Assembly (NCBI GenBank): GCA_937121005.1
Contig: CAKZKB010000443.1
Span: 1-16,025 of the forward strand
DNA length: 16,025 bases
Origin: an uncultured cyanobacterium
GTDB taxonomy: Bacteria; Cyanobacteriota; Cyanobacteriia; Cyanobacteriales; Geitlerinemataceae
Direction of reading: 5' to 3'
The notes beneath the pieces were generated by a model that was not told the origin of the DNA, did no database searches, and saw nothing but the letters and a program-made list of their open reading frames with translations. Position numbers and translations under genes: made by a program. The stretch's first letter is position 1, and each line of letters opens with the position of its first letter. Shown here piece by piece: positions 1 to 6,510 of this stretch.

Positions 1-1576
1 TTTCCGCATCCCAAATTTGGATGGCGTTTGCAGTCGCAACGACAATCGCGCTTCCATGTTTGGTAAACGCTAACTTTTGTACGTCCTCGACAGCAAATTC
101 TTTAACCAGTGTCCCCTCTGTTAACTGCCATACTTTGAGTTTACCATCTTTTCCCGCACTGACCAATTGGCTGCCATCGGGGGCGATCGCGAGGGCTACA
201 ACTTCGCCATTGTGGGACTGTTTGTCCCAGAGGGGAACGACGGGTTTTGCAACGGGTGGGGTCGTCACTTGTTCGCTTACGGTGGGGGGGGACGATCGCA
301 TCGGGCGACCGTTTAAATAAAACGCTGCACCCACTGACAACATTAACACGAGACTGCCCAAAAATAAGTCCATTTTGCAGTTAGCGAGTTGTCGCCAAAA
401 TCCATGCGCGTTTGTCCCCACAATGGTTAAGGATGGAGACAAAGACGGGAGATACGAAGAGGAACGGGTCGAATAAGCAGGAGCTCGGGAGGTGTCTTTC
501 GAGCGAACTTTGGGTTTGGGATTGAATTTTTGACGGCGTGCTTCTTCTCGAGAAGGAAACGGATCTCGGCCTAAAAATGCCCGAGCCCGATCGCACCAAG
601 GACAGCGATCGAGATGGTCGCCATAGCGATGTCTGCGATTGCGATCGCAAATCACTAAAGCGCTTTCGGCTGCGTCTAATGCCTGTACCCAACTGTTAGC
701 ACTGGGGCGAAGTTTAGGATTGAGATATCCCTCTTCAAAACAGCGCACAAATAGCTCTTGCAAGCGCGGATTGAGAATATGAAACGGAGGCGCGATGGGA
801 GTCGGTCGGTAAGGAACGCGACGCTTTCCATAAGGAAAATAGCCCGATCGAATGCGCGATGCAATGGGAGACGGTTCGCCTTTTTCTAAATAGACTCCGG
901 CGAACGGATGGGTTCCTTCCATCAACAGTTGAAAAATTACGATCGCCAAGCCGAAGCGATCGTGGTCTGGATTTCTTTTTAGCGTCCGAAACGATTGTCC
1001 TTGCAATTCTGGCGGCGTAAATTCCGGTTTGCCAACGGGACAAGCATAGAGACGATCGCCATCTTTGACTTGAAACGAATCCGTATCGACTAATGTCACC
1101 AATGCAGTTTGACTGACTAGAATGTTCGATTCGTTAACATCTCCAATGATATAACCGCGATCGTGCAAACTGCGGACGGCGATGGCTAGATTTTGGGCCG
1201 TTCGATGTAGATAAAGGTAGTTAAAAAGACAGTTAAACCGTAGAGCGAGATCGCGGCGCGTCGTCGGGGTATAATAGTCGTGAATTGGGCGCACTTTCTC
1301 CACTCGCGGCATCAAAAAACCGACAACTTTCCCCGTAGCGTTACACAATAAATCTACCGGCCAAGCAATGGAAACATGGCCGTCAGTTGCCCCCGGATCC
1401 ACAGGAGGACGGGCGATCATTGCTGATAGCTTGCCCGCGATCTCCGCGTCGGGAGAGTGATAAATTTTAGCAACGAGATCGGTATTGGCAACCGCATAAA
1501 TTCGCCCCTCGCCGCCGCCGCCAATTTTGGCGGTGAGGGTGACAATTTCTCCACTAAAGTACCGTTTGAGTCTCAT
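1..1576 (-). CDS. Divergent Ser/Thr protein kinase with WD40 C-terminus (TerY-P triad kinase), 3' end outside window
   Basis: The minus-strand frame is open from ATG at 1576 to the window edge (525 codons seen), so the C-terminus is missing. A glycine-rich loop (GGGGEGRIYAV, residues 19-29) is followed by the ATP-binding Lys37. The catalytic loop reads GDVNESN (Asp146, Asn151), lacking the usual HRD His-Arg, and DFG is replaced by DTDSF (164-168). C310, H316, C325 and C328 (CPWC) form a probable zinc knuckle. One membrane segment lies at about 403-420. A WD40-like repeat (SAGKDGKLKVWQL) starts near residue 470 and a second unit ends at IQIWD. Kinases of this type form the TerY-P triad with a VWA protein and a PP2C phosphatase, and both are encoded just upstream on the same strand. 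Inferred role: membrane-anchored kinase whose WD40 part is outside the cytosolic kinase domain, substrate unknown. Kinase-family assignment is firm; the exact substrate and topology are not. Confidence 0.88.
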   Translation of the reverse strand, partial: MRLKRYFSGEIVTLTAKIGGGGEGRIYAVANTDLVAKIYHSPDAEIAGKLSAMIARPPVDPGATDGHVSIAWPVDLLCNATGKVVGFLMPRVEKVRPIHDYYTPTTRRDLALRFNCLFNYLYLHRTAQNLAIAVRSLHDRGYIIGDVNESNILVSQTALVTLVDTDSFQVKDGDRLYACPVGKPEFTPPELQGQSFRTLKRNPDHDRFGLAIVIFQLLMEGTHPFAGVYLEKGEPSPIASRIRSGYFPYGKRRVPYRPTPIAPPFHILNPRLQELFVRCFEEGYLNPKLRPSANSWVQALDAAESALVICDRNRRHRYGDHLDRCPWCDRARAFLGRDPFPSREEARRQKFNPKPKVRSKDTSRAPAYSTRSSSYLPSLSPSLTIVGTNAHGFWRQLANCKMDLFLGSLVLMLSVGAAFYLNGRPMRSSPPTVSEQVTTPPVAKPVVPLWDKQSHNGEVVALAIAPDGSQLVSAGKDGKLKVWQLTEGTLVKEFAVEDVQKLAFTKHGSAIVVATANAIQIWDAE

Positions 1577-1640
1577 CGCTTACGACTGTAAAATGGCGAT
1601 ACTGTTGTCGATCGCGGCATCAAGTTTATCGGCTTTTCCC

Positions 1641-1748
1641 TCTCGTTGCATCCCTCTGGGGTGTAACGAACTGAGGAGGCTCTGCCTCCAAAATATCACG
1701 AGGCAGAGCCTCTATCTTAGCATTCCCCGGCAGAGCCAGGGAACGAGA
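1641..1748. repeat. 108-bp hairpin repeat with short terminal inverted repeats
   Basis: The element is bounded by TCTCGTT (1641-1647) and its inverted copy AACGAGA (1742-1748). Inside is a perfect 13-bp inverted repeat, GAGGCTCTGCCTC at 1676-1688 and GAGGCAGAGCCTC at 1700-1712, with an 11-base loop. A third copy of the GGCAGAGCC motif lies at 1729-1737. Repeats built on this GGCTCTGCC motif are common in cyanobacterial intergenic DNA. It sits between the 105-residue gene and the kinase gene, so it interrupts the otherwise co-directional triad cluster and could act as a transcript hairpin. No transposase is encoded. Confidence 0.75.
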
Positions 1749-1812
1749 TGACAAAGAGGCTTAAAACCAGTATAATCGGAATAGGGGAGACGTGCAACCA
1801 CAATATCCCCTT

Positions 1813-2130
1813 TTATAGGTCTTGCCAAACTTCATCCTCCTCATCAGACAACCCATCGTGTCGTTCCGATAATCCCCAAAGTAGCATCTTTTGGTACGAT
1901 TCTGGATCGATCTTAAAGTAATCCAATAATTCGCGATCGCGGATTTCTCGAACGGTTTGTTTGAGGCGATCGACCGTCGCTTCGGGAAGGGTTTCCACTC
2001 GTTTGGCGAGTTCGTAGCGATCGCTTGCATTCAGTTGACAAACGAAGTCGTTCGCTTGCAGTTTCGACCAAGTTTCCTCCGGTAGCTGTTCGAGTTCTTG
2101 TTTGAGATAGTATCGTTTGAGTTCCATCAT
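1813..2130 (-). CDS. Hypothetical acidic helical protein, 105 aa
   Basis: I do not recognise the family. The protein is highly charged and looks all-helical: KRYYLKQELEQLPEETWSKLQ at the start, a middle segment ending in REIRDRELLDYF, and an acidic tail (SDEEDEVWQDL). There is no signal peptide or membrane segment. Two ATG codons are adjacent (2130 and 2127); AGGA lies about 9 bases upstream of the first. It lies on the same strand between the phosphatase and kinase genes of the triad, separated from them by 175 and 236 bases that both contain repeats. The first bases of the gene are duplicated at the end of the phosphatase gene, which suggests that the two were once directly adjacent. A role tied to the triad is only a guess from position. 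Confidence 0.6.
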   Translation of the reverse strand: MMELKRYYLKQELEQLPEETWSKLQANDFVCQLNASDRYELAKRVETLPEATVDRLKQTVREIRDRELLDYFKIDPESYQKMLLWGLSERHDGLSDEEDEVWQDL

Positions 2131-2305
2131 TTAAAAATCCTGGACGTTTGAACATCTCGTATCGATTCGGTTGCGGTTGTCCGATCGCCTACCTCACAGG
2201 ATGACCGAATATCTCATCCTAATTTATCTTCCCACACGGTAGCGCGATGACAAACCCATCCATCTGTGTCTATCCTATTTATCTGTGGTTGCACAGTTCC
2301 ATCAT
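2131..2305. repeat. Intergenic insert flanked by 15-bp direct repeats
   Basis: The 15-mer AGTTCCATCATTTAA occurs at 2120-2134 (over the start codons of the 105-aa gene) and again at 2295-2309 (over the stop codon of the phosphatase gene). Between them is non-coding sequence including a degenerate repeat of ATCTGTG (ATCTGTG at about 2254 and 2281), a motif often seen in decayed cyanobacterial intergenic repeats. No gene is visible here. The simplest reading is that about 175 bp were inserted between two formerly abutting genes, with duplication of the junction. Confidence 0.5.
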
Positions 2306-3085
2306 TTAACCCCAATCTAAACAAGCCAAGAGTAACGTCAAGTCGTCATCAGTTCGCTTGGAAACGCGATCCGATCGCAAAAACTTTTCTAACTGTTCCG
2401 TTGCGGCTGCGTCCTCCATTGGCTGGGAAATAAACTGAAATAACGGCGCAAAAAAGGGCGCGTGGGGTTCGGCTTCCGGCATTTTTAGGGCTAGCAGTTG
2501 CAAGCCGTCAGAAAATAATGCCAGTCGATCGGCTTGTCCTTCCCAGACTTTATATTGAGCCGATTCTAATGCGCCTTCAGACACCAAAAACGTGGTCTCG
2601 TTGGCATATTCTCCCGTTTGCGGAACTGTCAGAGAAACGAGGTTCTGGTGACGATCGCGGAGAATTGCTGCCCCATCTCCAATTTGGACGATCGCGATCT
2701 TCTCGGCTGTCGCCACGGCGACAATTAAGGTACTAGCCAACTCGCGAACGGCAATGTCGCGATCGCGGGCTTCTGCTTTTACCTGTTCGCAGGCAAACGC
2801 GATCGCTTCAGATAAAGAACTTTGATACAAGCGAGTAGAAGCGCGATCGGCTAAAAACGAAATGGCACTCTTTACCGCAATTTCTGAGCCAATTTGCGAC
2901 CATGCGGCCGATCCTGCCCCGTCAGCCACCGCCGCCACCAAAGCTCCATTTTCTAACACCTGCCAAGCATGGTAATCTTGACAGGGTAAAGAGCGCTTTT
3001 GGTGTCCGGTTCCACACACCGAAGCCCCCACTACCCGCCAGTTCGACGCGATCGAACTCGCCTCTAAGTTCGCACTCTCAGTCAC
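2306..3085 (-). CDS. PP2C-like Ser/Thr protein phosphatase of TerY-P triad, 259 aa
   Basis: The motifs of metal-dependent PPM/PP2C phosphatases are present in order: QDYHAW with Asp37, VADGAGSA with the metal-binding Asp55-Gly56, STLIVAV (118-124), QIGDGAAIL (Asp137), LFSDGL (Asp193) and the terminal DDDLTLL with Asp246-248. It should dephosphorylate phospho-Ser/Thr in the cytoplasm, with the neighbouring kinase or its target as the likely substrate. The protein is short and has no extra domain, as usual for the triad enzyme. The start must be GTG at 3085: an in-frame TAA lies two codons upstream, and a strong ribosome site GAGGAGG ends 8 bases before the GTG. The gene follows the VWA gene by 48 bases of AT-rich repeats, so they are probably cotranscribed. 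Confidence 0.9.
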   Translation of the reverse strand: MTESANLEASSIASNWRVVGASVCGTGHQKRSLPCQDYHAWQVLENGALVAAVADGAGSAAWSQIGSEIAVKSAISFLADRASTRLYQSSLSEAIAFACEQVKAEARDRDIAVRELASTLIVAVATAEKIAIVQIGDGAAILRDRHQNLVSLTVPQTGEYANETTFLVSEGALESAQYKVWEGQADRLALFSDGLQLLALKMPEAEPHAPFFAPLFQFISQPMEDAAATEQLEKFLRSDRVSKRTDDDLTLLLACLDWG

Positions 3086-3093
3086 TACTTAAA

Positions 3094-3100
3094 CCTCCTC
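3094..3100 (-). promoter_or_regulatory. Strong Shine-Dalgarno fixing a GTG start
   Basis: On the minus strand the sequence reads GAGGAGG, 8 bases before the GTG at 3085. With the TAA stop at 3089-3091 in the same frame, this leaves GTG as the only sensible start for the phosphatase. The stretch upstream (3103-3132) consists of imperfect tandem TAATTTTTAATT units. Confidence 0.75.
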
Positions 3101-3133
3101 AATTTTTAATTTCTAATTTTTAATTTTTAATTG

Positions 3134-3841
3134 CTACACTTCTCCCCACCCCGGCGGAGGTAACGGCACTTGTTCGTCCGGTTTGGAGTGAGAAACGCGC
3201 TGCATACTGGCCGACAACCAGACAAACATTTCGCGGAATTGTAACCCCTTTAATTTTAGCGGATGGCGGACGACAATTTCGCTCAAGCGCTTCATGTTGG
3301 CATTTTCTACACCAACGGCAAAAAACGCCACTCGCTTGTTGGCTTCGTCATCTTTAAGGCGATCGATGGCGCGATCGATCTCTTTTTCGGGTTCCCCTTG
3401 GGGTTCGCCGTCCGTAATCAAAAATACCCAGGGACGGTAGTAGGTGACACCGTTGTTGCGGTACGATGTTTTGCGATCGGCGATCGCATCTAAGGCCGCA
3501 TTAATTCCCATCCCCATACTGGTGAGTCCTCCTGGCTGAAGAATGGGAGCCTCGAAGCGATCGGCCGTGATAAAATCTTGTACGGTCTTTACCTGACTGT
3601 TGAAACTAATCACAGAGACTTCCACCCGCTTTTTGGCCAGATCGTCCTTGTTGAGTTCCTCAGCGAAGGCGGCGAGTCCCTCATTGAGTGCGTCGATCGG
3701 CGGCCCGGACATGGATCCGGACGTATCTAACAGTAACACGCACGGACAGCGCGGTTCCGGGTTTTCAGCAAATTCGACGGCTTCTTCGAGGTTGATGGAT
3801 TCGGTCATAACAGAGACGATTCGGGACGCGGATAACAACAT
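3134..3841 (-). CDS. terY: TerY-like von Willebrand factor A domain protein, 235 aa
   Basis: The protein is essentially one VWA domain. The full MIDAS metal site is visible: DTSGSMS (Asp39, Ser41, Ser43), Thr107 in GGLTSMG and Asp144 in LITDGEP. The length and the short N-terminal leader MTESINLEEAVEFAENPEPRC-type segment (residues 12-32) fit TerY, the VWA component of the TerY-P triad described in Ter-linked stress systems. It has no signal peptide, so it acts in the cytoplasm, probably as a metal-dependent binding partner rather than an enzyme. Start is uncertain: ATG at 3841 has AGGA 10 bases upstream; the internal ATG at 3808 matches the usual family N-terminus but has a weaker site. It is the first gene of a minus-strand cluster with the phosphatase. 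No TerD/TerC genes are in the window. Confidence 0.88.
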   Translation of the reverse strand: MLLSASRIVSVMTESINLEEAVEFAENPEPRCPCVLLLDTSGSMSGPPIDALNEGLAAFAEELNKDDLAKKRVEVSVISFNSQVKTVQDFITADRFEAPILQPGGLTSMGMGINAALDAIADRKTSYRNNGVTYYRPWVFLITDGEPQGEPEKEIDRAIDRLKDDEANKRVAFFAVGVENANMKRLSEIVVRHPLKLKGLQFREMFVWLSASMQRVSHSKPDEQVPLPPPGWGEV

Positions 3842-3915
3842 TGACTGCTATCCTAGCAAAATCTTAACATTCGATCGCGCTGAGTGGGCGTACCTGCTTC
3901 TGAAAACGCGATCGG

Positions 3916-3965
3916 CTCTAATCTCAGATGTGCTAATATACTCTAATCTCAGATGTGCTAATATA
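3916..3965. repeat. Perfect tandem duplication of 25 bp
   Basis: Two adjacent identical 25-bp units (3916-3940 and 3941-3965) start CTCTAATCTCAG and end TGTGCTAATATA. Each unit holds TGCTAATAT, which resembles an extended -10 element (TGnTAtaaT type) on the plus strand, and TATATT on the minus strand. The duplication is therefore a candidate doubled promoter or operator between the divergent genes. No third copy is seen. Confidence 0.85.
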
Positions 3966-4090
3966 AACGAGGCGTTCAGCTAGTGGCTTTTACCGGCTCT
4001 CCTACAAAGTCAGTGTATGAGCCTAGTTCTACAATTGGCGTAGTATTGGTTGGACTTGGAATTTTATTGACTAAGAAATCATAGTACCTT

Positions 4091-4120
4091 TGTTGGGGTA
4101 TGTGCTTCAACCCAACCTAC
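4091..4120. repeat. Cyanobacterial hairpin repeat (GTTGGG...CCCAAC)
   Basis: GTTGGG at 4092-4097 pairs with CCCAAC at 4111-4116 around a loop containing TGTGCTTCAA. It resembles a very common cyanobacterial intergenic hairpin family that ends in CAACCCAACCTAC. Isolated copy, no linked transposase. Confidence 0.6.
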
Positions 4121-4171
4121 ACACGAACCTAGAAATGGCGATCTCATTACACAACAGATGGAGTACCTTGT

Positions 4172-4738
4172 ATGTTAGAAATCAAACAGCGATTTAAAAC
4201 CTTTGAAGAATATCTTGCCTACGACGACAATTCCGAAAAACTTTACGAGTTGTTCAATGGAGAACTAATTGAAATTCCGCCAGAGCCAGGTTATAATGTA
4301 GAAATTGCCAATCGTCTGTTTATACTTTTTGCCTTAATGCTAGGCAGCGATCGCGTCAGGGGTCACGGACTGGAATTAGAAGTTCGAGGCGAACCCAAAA
4401 ACCGCTATCCCGACTTAACCATTATTCGAGAAGAACACATTCAGCAACTCGCCAAACGCAATACTATTCGCCTCTCCATGTCACCGCCTTTATTAGTCGT
4501 CGAAGTCGTCAGTCCGGGAGAAATACAACGCGACCGCGATTATATCGCCAAGCGAGTACAATACCAAGATCGCGGCATTCCTGAATACTGGATCGTCGAT
4601 CCGCAAACCGAAACTCTGCTGATTTTAGCATTGCAGGGGACAACTTATAGTGAAGCGAGGACGTTTTCCGGGGACGATTGCGTTTTATCTCCTGAGTTTG
4701 GCGATCTCGATTTCAACGTCTCTCAACTTTGGGTGTGA
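4172..4738 (+). CDS. Uma2 family (DUF820) PD-(D/E)XK nuclease-fold protein, 188 aa
   Basis: Uma2/DUF820 proteins are a large restriction-endonuclease-fold family that is greatly expanded in cyanobacteria; their biological role is unknown. The family's pattern is visible: N-terminal FKTFEEYLAY and YELFNGELIEI, then YPDLTII with the active-site Asp, LLVVEVVSPGE with the active-site Glu, RDRDYIAKRVQYQDRGIPEYWIVDP, and a normal end (LDFNVSQLWV). The length is typical. The start is supported by GGAG 8 bases upstream of the ATG. The gene is alone on the plus strand. Its TGA stop codon lies inside a 29-bp stretch (28 of 29 identical) copied from terY, so the sequence behind the gene was joined there by recombination. 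Confidence 0.88.
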   Translation: MLEIKQRFKTFEEYLAYDDNSEKLYELFNGELIEIPPEPGYNVEIANRLFILFALMLGSDRVRGHGLELEVRGEPKNRYPDLTIIREEHIQQLAKRNTIRLSMSPPLLVVEVVSPGEIQRDRDYIAKRVQYQDRGIPEYWIVDPQTETLLILALQGTTYSEARTFSGDDCVLSPEFGDLDFNVSQLWV

Positions 4739-4782
4739 GTGGGTCGATCGGCGGCCCGGACATGAATTCTGACTCTAAAAGA
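4736..4782 (-). pseudogene. Vestige of a terY-like MIDAS segment
   Basis: Positions 4736-4764 match terY positions 3685-3713 at 28 of 29 bases in the same orientation. Similarity continues weakly to about 4782 with one 3-base gap. Read on the minus strand, it encodes ESEFMSGPPIDPL, compared with DTSGSMSGPPIDAL in TerY. This is a short remnant of a second, degraded TerY-like VWA gene, or a partial duplication. It starts exactly at the stop codon of the Uma2 gene. Confidence 0.65.
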
Positions 4783-4810
4783 AAGGGGTAGATCCGCCGT
4801 ACCTACCCCT
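4773..4810 (-). terminator. Intrinsic terminator after the HlyD-type gene
   Basis: On the minus strand a perfect 8-bp stem AGGGGTAG/CTACCCCT (arms at 4803-4810 and 4784-4791, 11-base loop) is followed by TTTCTTTTAG. It begins 8 bases after the HlyD stop codon. There is no T-run on the plus-strand side, so it serves the minus-strand operon. Confidence 0.75.
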
Positions 4811-4817
4811 ACCGATC

Positions 4818-6410
4818 CTACTCAGCGCGATCGCTCGACAACCAGGGGAAATACTTCCGTAAGTTAAACAACTTGCCGAGTTCGTGTTGCACCTTTTTAT
4901 AAATGGGCATTTTCCCCGTGCGAATGTGGGCATGACCTTCAGCGCCCGGTAGCAAGCGATCGTCTTCGTTATCGACTAAAATCATCACGGTCAGCATAGG
5001 TTTTTCGCCGGGATTGGTGGCATTGATGCGCGAGCCAATTCCTTCCACTCGCGCCCCATATTCAGGCCCTTCTAAGTCAGGCGGTTGGAAGGCGACAAAC
5101 TGCCCTTTTTCCACGAGGTTTTTATCCTCTTGGCGAATGCGAACGGTGGCGGTGAGTTGCTCTAAATCAGCCAAGCTCAAGATCTTTTCTCCCGCTTCGA
5201 CGTGGGTTCCGTCGAGCAAATCGAGATCTTCTGTGAGCACCGTTCCCCCCGTGCGAGCCTTGAGTGTTAGATTGTTTTTGCGATCGTTTAAGTCTTTTAA
5301 CTCTCGTTCCCACTGAGAAATCAGTTGGCCTTGATAGCGGACTTCTGCTTCGGCGGCGGCGACTTCTTCTTCAGTTGTTTGGCGTTCGGCGACGCGCATT
5401 TCCAACTCGTCGCGGTAGCGGTTGGCTTCGATATTGGCTTGACGATCGACCTCGAGAATGCGTGCCGATCGCGCCCCACTGTGGCTTTCTCGTTGGGCGA
5501 TCGTATCTTCGGTGCGAGCGATGCGACTGGTAATGCGATCGATTTCGCTGTATTTAAGTTGAATTTGACTGCGTTTTGTGCCGACTTCACGCTGTAAATC
5601 CGACTTTTGCAACCGCAAGTTAGTAATTTCCATGCTCTGACGCGCGATCGCTCCCGTGCGAGCCAATTCTAAACGATTGGCAAGGGATTCGTCCACCGTT
5701 TGCAGTTGCTCTTCTAGGCTGGCAATTTCTCCTTCCAAGCCGATGATTTCGCTTTCTACACCAGCAATTTCGCTGTACATTCCGTCGATTTCATCTTGCA
5801 AACCCGCAATTTCATGGCCAACGCCTTGAATTTCTCGCTCTTGTTCGAGGGAGTTCGGCAAGCTGGCTGAAGTTTCTTCAAGGCTGCGATCGTAGTTGTT
5901 GCGAGCCAAAGTTTCTGCGGTTTGCGTCCGACTGAGATTGCTTTGAGCGACGATCGCTCGTTGTTGAGCCGCATCGAGAGCGCCTTTGGCTTCCACGAGG
6001 TAGCGTTCGGCTTCAGAAATGCGACTTTCAATGTCAGCACTTTCAATAGTGGCGACAATATCTCCAGCCTTGATGGTATCGTTTTGGCGCACGTTGATGG
6101 TAATAATTCCCCCTTCAGGAGCGACGAGACTTTGACGCTCTTCTTCGCGAGAATTGACGACTGCCTCTCCGGTAACGTAGTGAGGAATGGGGATACAAGA
6201 AATTGCCCCTCCCGCCAGGACGATCGCGCCTAAAATCAGCCATTTGCGACCCGAACCGGATTGAGTTTGAGTCGGTGCGGGATCTTTTTTAACTGTAGGT
6301 GTTTCTGGCGGTGCTAGCGGTGGTGGTGGAGCTTGGATTTCCGGTTTCTTGTCGATGGGAGGGACAACTTTTAATGGGGATTGTTGGGGAGTCAAGTTAG
6401 TTTGAGGCAT
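4818..6410 (-). CDS. HlyD-type membrane fusion/periplasmic adaptor protein, 530 aa
   Basis: The N-terminus is a proline-rich cytosolic stretch (residues 15-50) followed by one membrane anchor (WLILGAIVLAGGAISCI, about 57-73). The first half of a biotinyl-lipoyl domain follows (APEGGIITINV...KAGDIVATI, 97-122), then a long coiled coil (about 130-385) rich in IAGLQDEIDGMYSEIAG-like heptads, the second lipoyl half (ARTGGTVLTEDLDLLDGTHVEAGEKIL, about 387-413) and a beta-barrel part (about 415-500). HlyD-family proteins span the periplasm and link an inner-membrane transporter to an outer-membrane exit. No ABC transporter is nearby; the upstream partner is an M50 protease gene 100 bases away on the same strand, so the two probably form one operon. 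ATG at 6410 lacks a strong ribosome site. Confidence 0.85.
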   Translation of the reverse strand: MPQTNLTPQQSPLKVVPPIDKKPEIQAPPPPLAPPETPTVKKDPAPTQTQSGSGRKWLILGAIVLAGGAISCIPIPHYVTGEAVVNSREEERQSLVAPEGGIITINVRQNDTIKAGDIVATIESADIESRISEAERYLVEAKGALDAAQQRAIVAQSNLSRTQTAETLARNNYDRSLEETSASLPNSLEQEREIQGVGHEIAGLQDEIDGMYSEIAGVESEIIGLEGEIASLEEQLQTVDESLANRLELARTGAIARQSMEITNLRLQKSDLQREVGTKRSQIQLKYSEIDRITSRIARTEDTIAQRESHSGARSARILEVDRQANIEANRYRDELEMRVAERQTTEEEVAAAEAEVRYQGQLISQWERELKDLNDRKNNLTLKARTGGTVLTEDLDLLDGTHVEAGEKILSLADLEQLTATVRIRQEDKNLVEKGQFVAFQPPDLEGPEYGARVEGIGSRINATNPGEKPMLTVMILVDNEDDRLLPGAEGHAHIRTGKMPIYKKVQHELGKLFNLRKYFPWLSSDRAE

Positions 6411-6419
6411 GGGTCTTTC

Positions 6420-6451
6420 GATTTTGGATTTTGGATTTTGGATTTTAGATT
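6420..6451. repeat. Heptanucleotide tandem repeat GATTTTG
   Basis: Four tandem 7-bp units: GATTTTG three times and GATTTTA once, followed by GATT. It lies directly upstream of the HlyD start codon in the 100-bp gap after the M50 gene. Short tandem heptamers of this sort (STRR type) are a known feature of cyanobacterial genomes and can vary in copy number. Confidence 0.8.
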
Positions 6452-6510
6452 CACTTGGATCTGGAGCTTTGTATCGGCGATGTTCTCGATCGATCCAAAT
6501 TCAACTTAGG

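Larger units (their letters stand above)
3842..4171. other. 330-bp divergent intergenic region
   Basis: This region separates terY (minus) from the Uma2 gene (plus) and must hold the promoters of both. It has no convincing gene. It contains a perfect 25-bp tandem duplication (3916-3965) and a hairpin repeat (4091-4120). The region is AT-richer and has few HIP1 sites in its central part. Confidence 0.7.

Noticed and set aside
3916..3965. Tandem 25-bp repeat as a CRISPR array
   Set aside because: The two copies are directly adjacent with no spacer, there are only two, and no cas genes are present.
3600..3983. 127-codon plus-strand open frame
   Set aside because: Antisense to terY and runs through the tandem 25-bp repeats; no recognisable protein.
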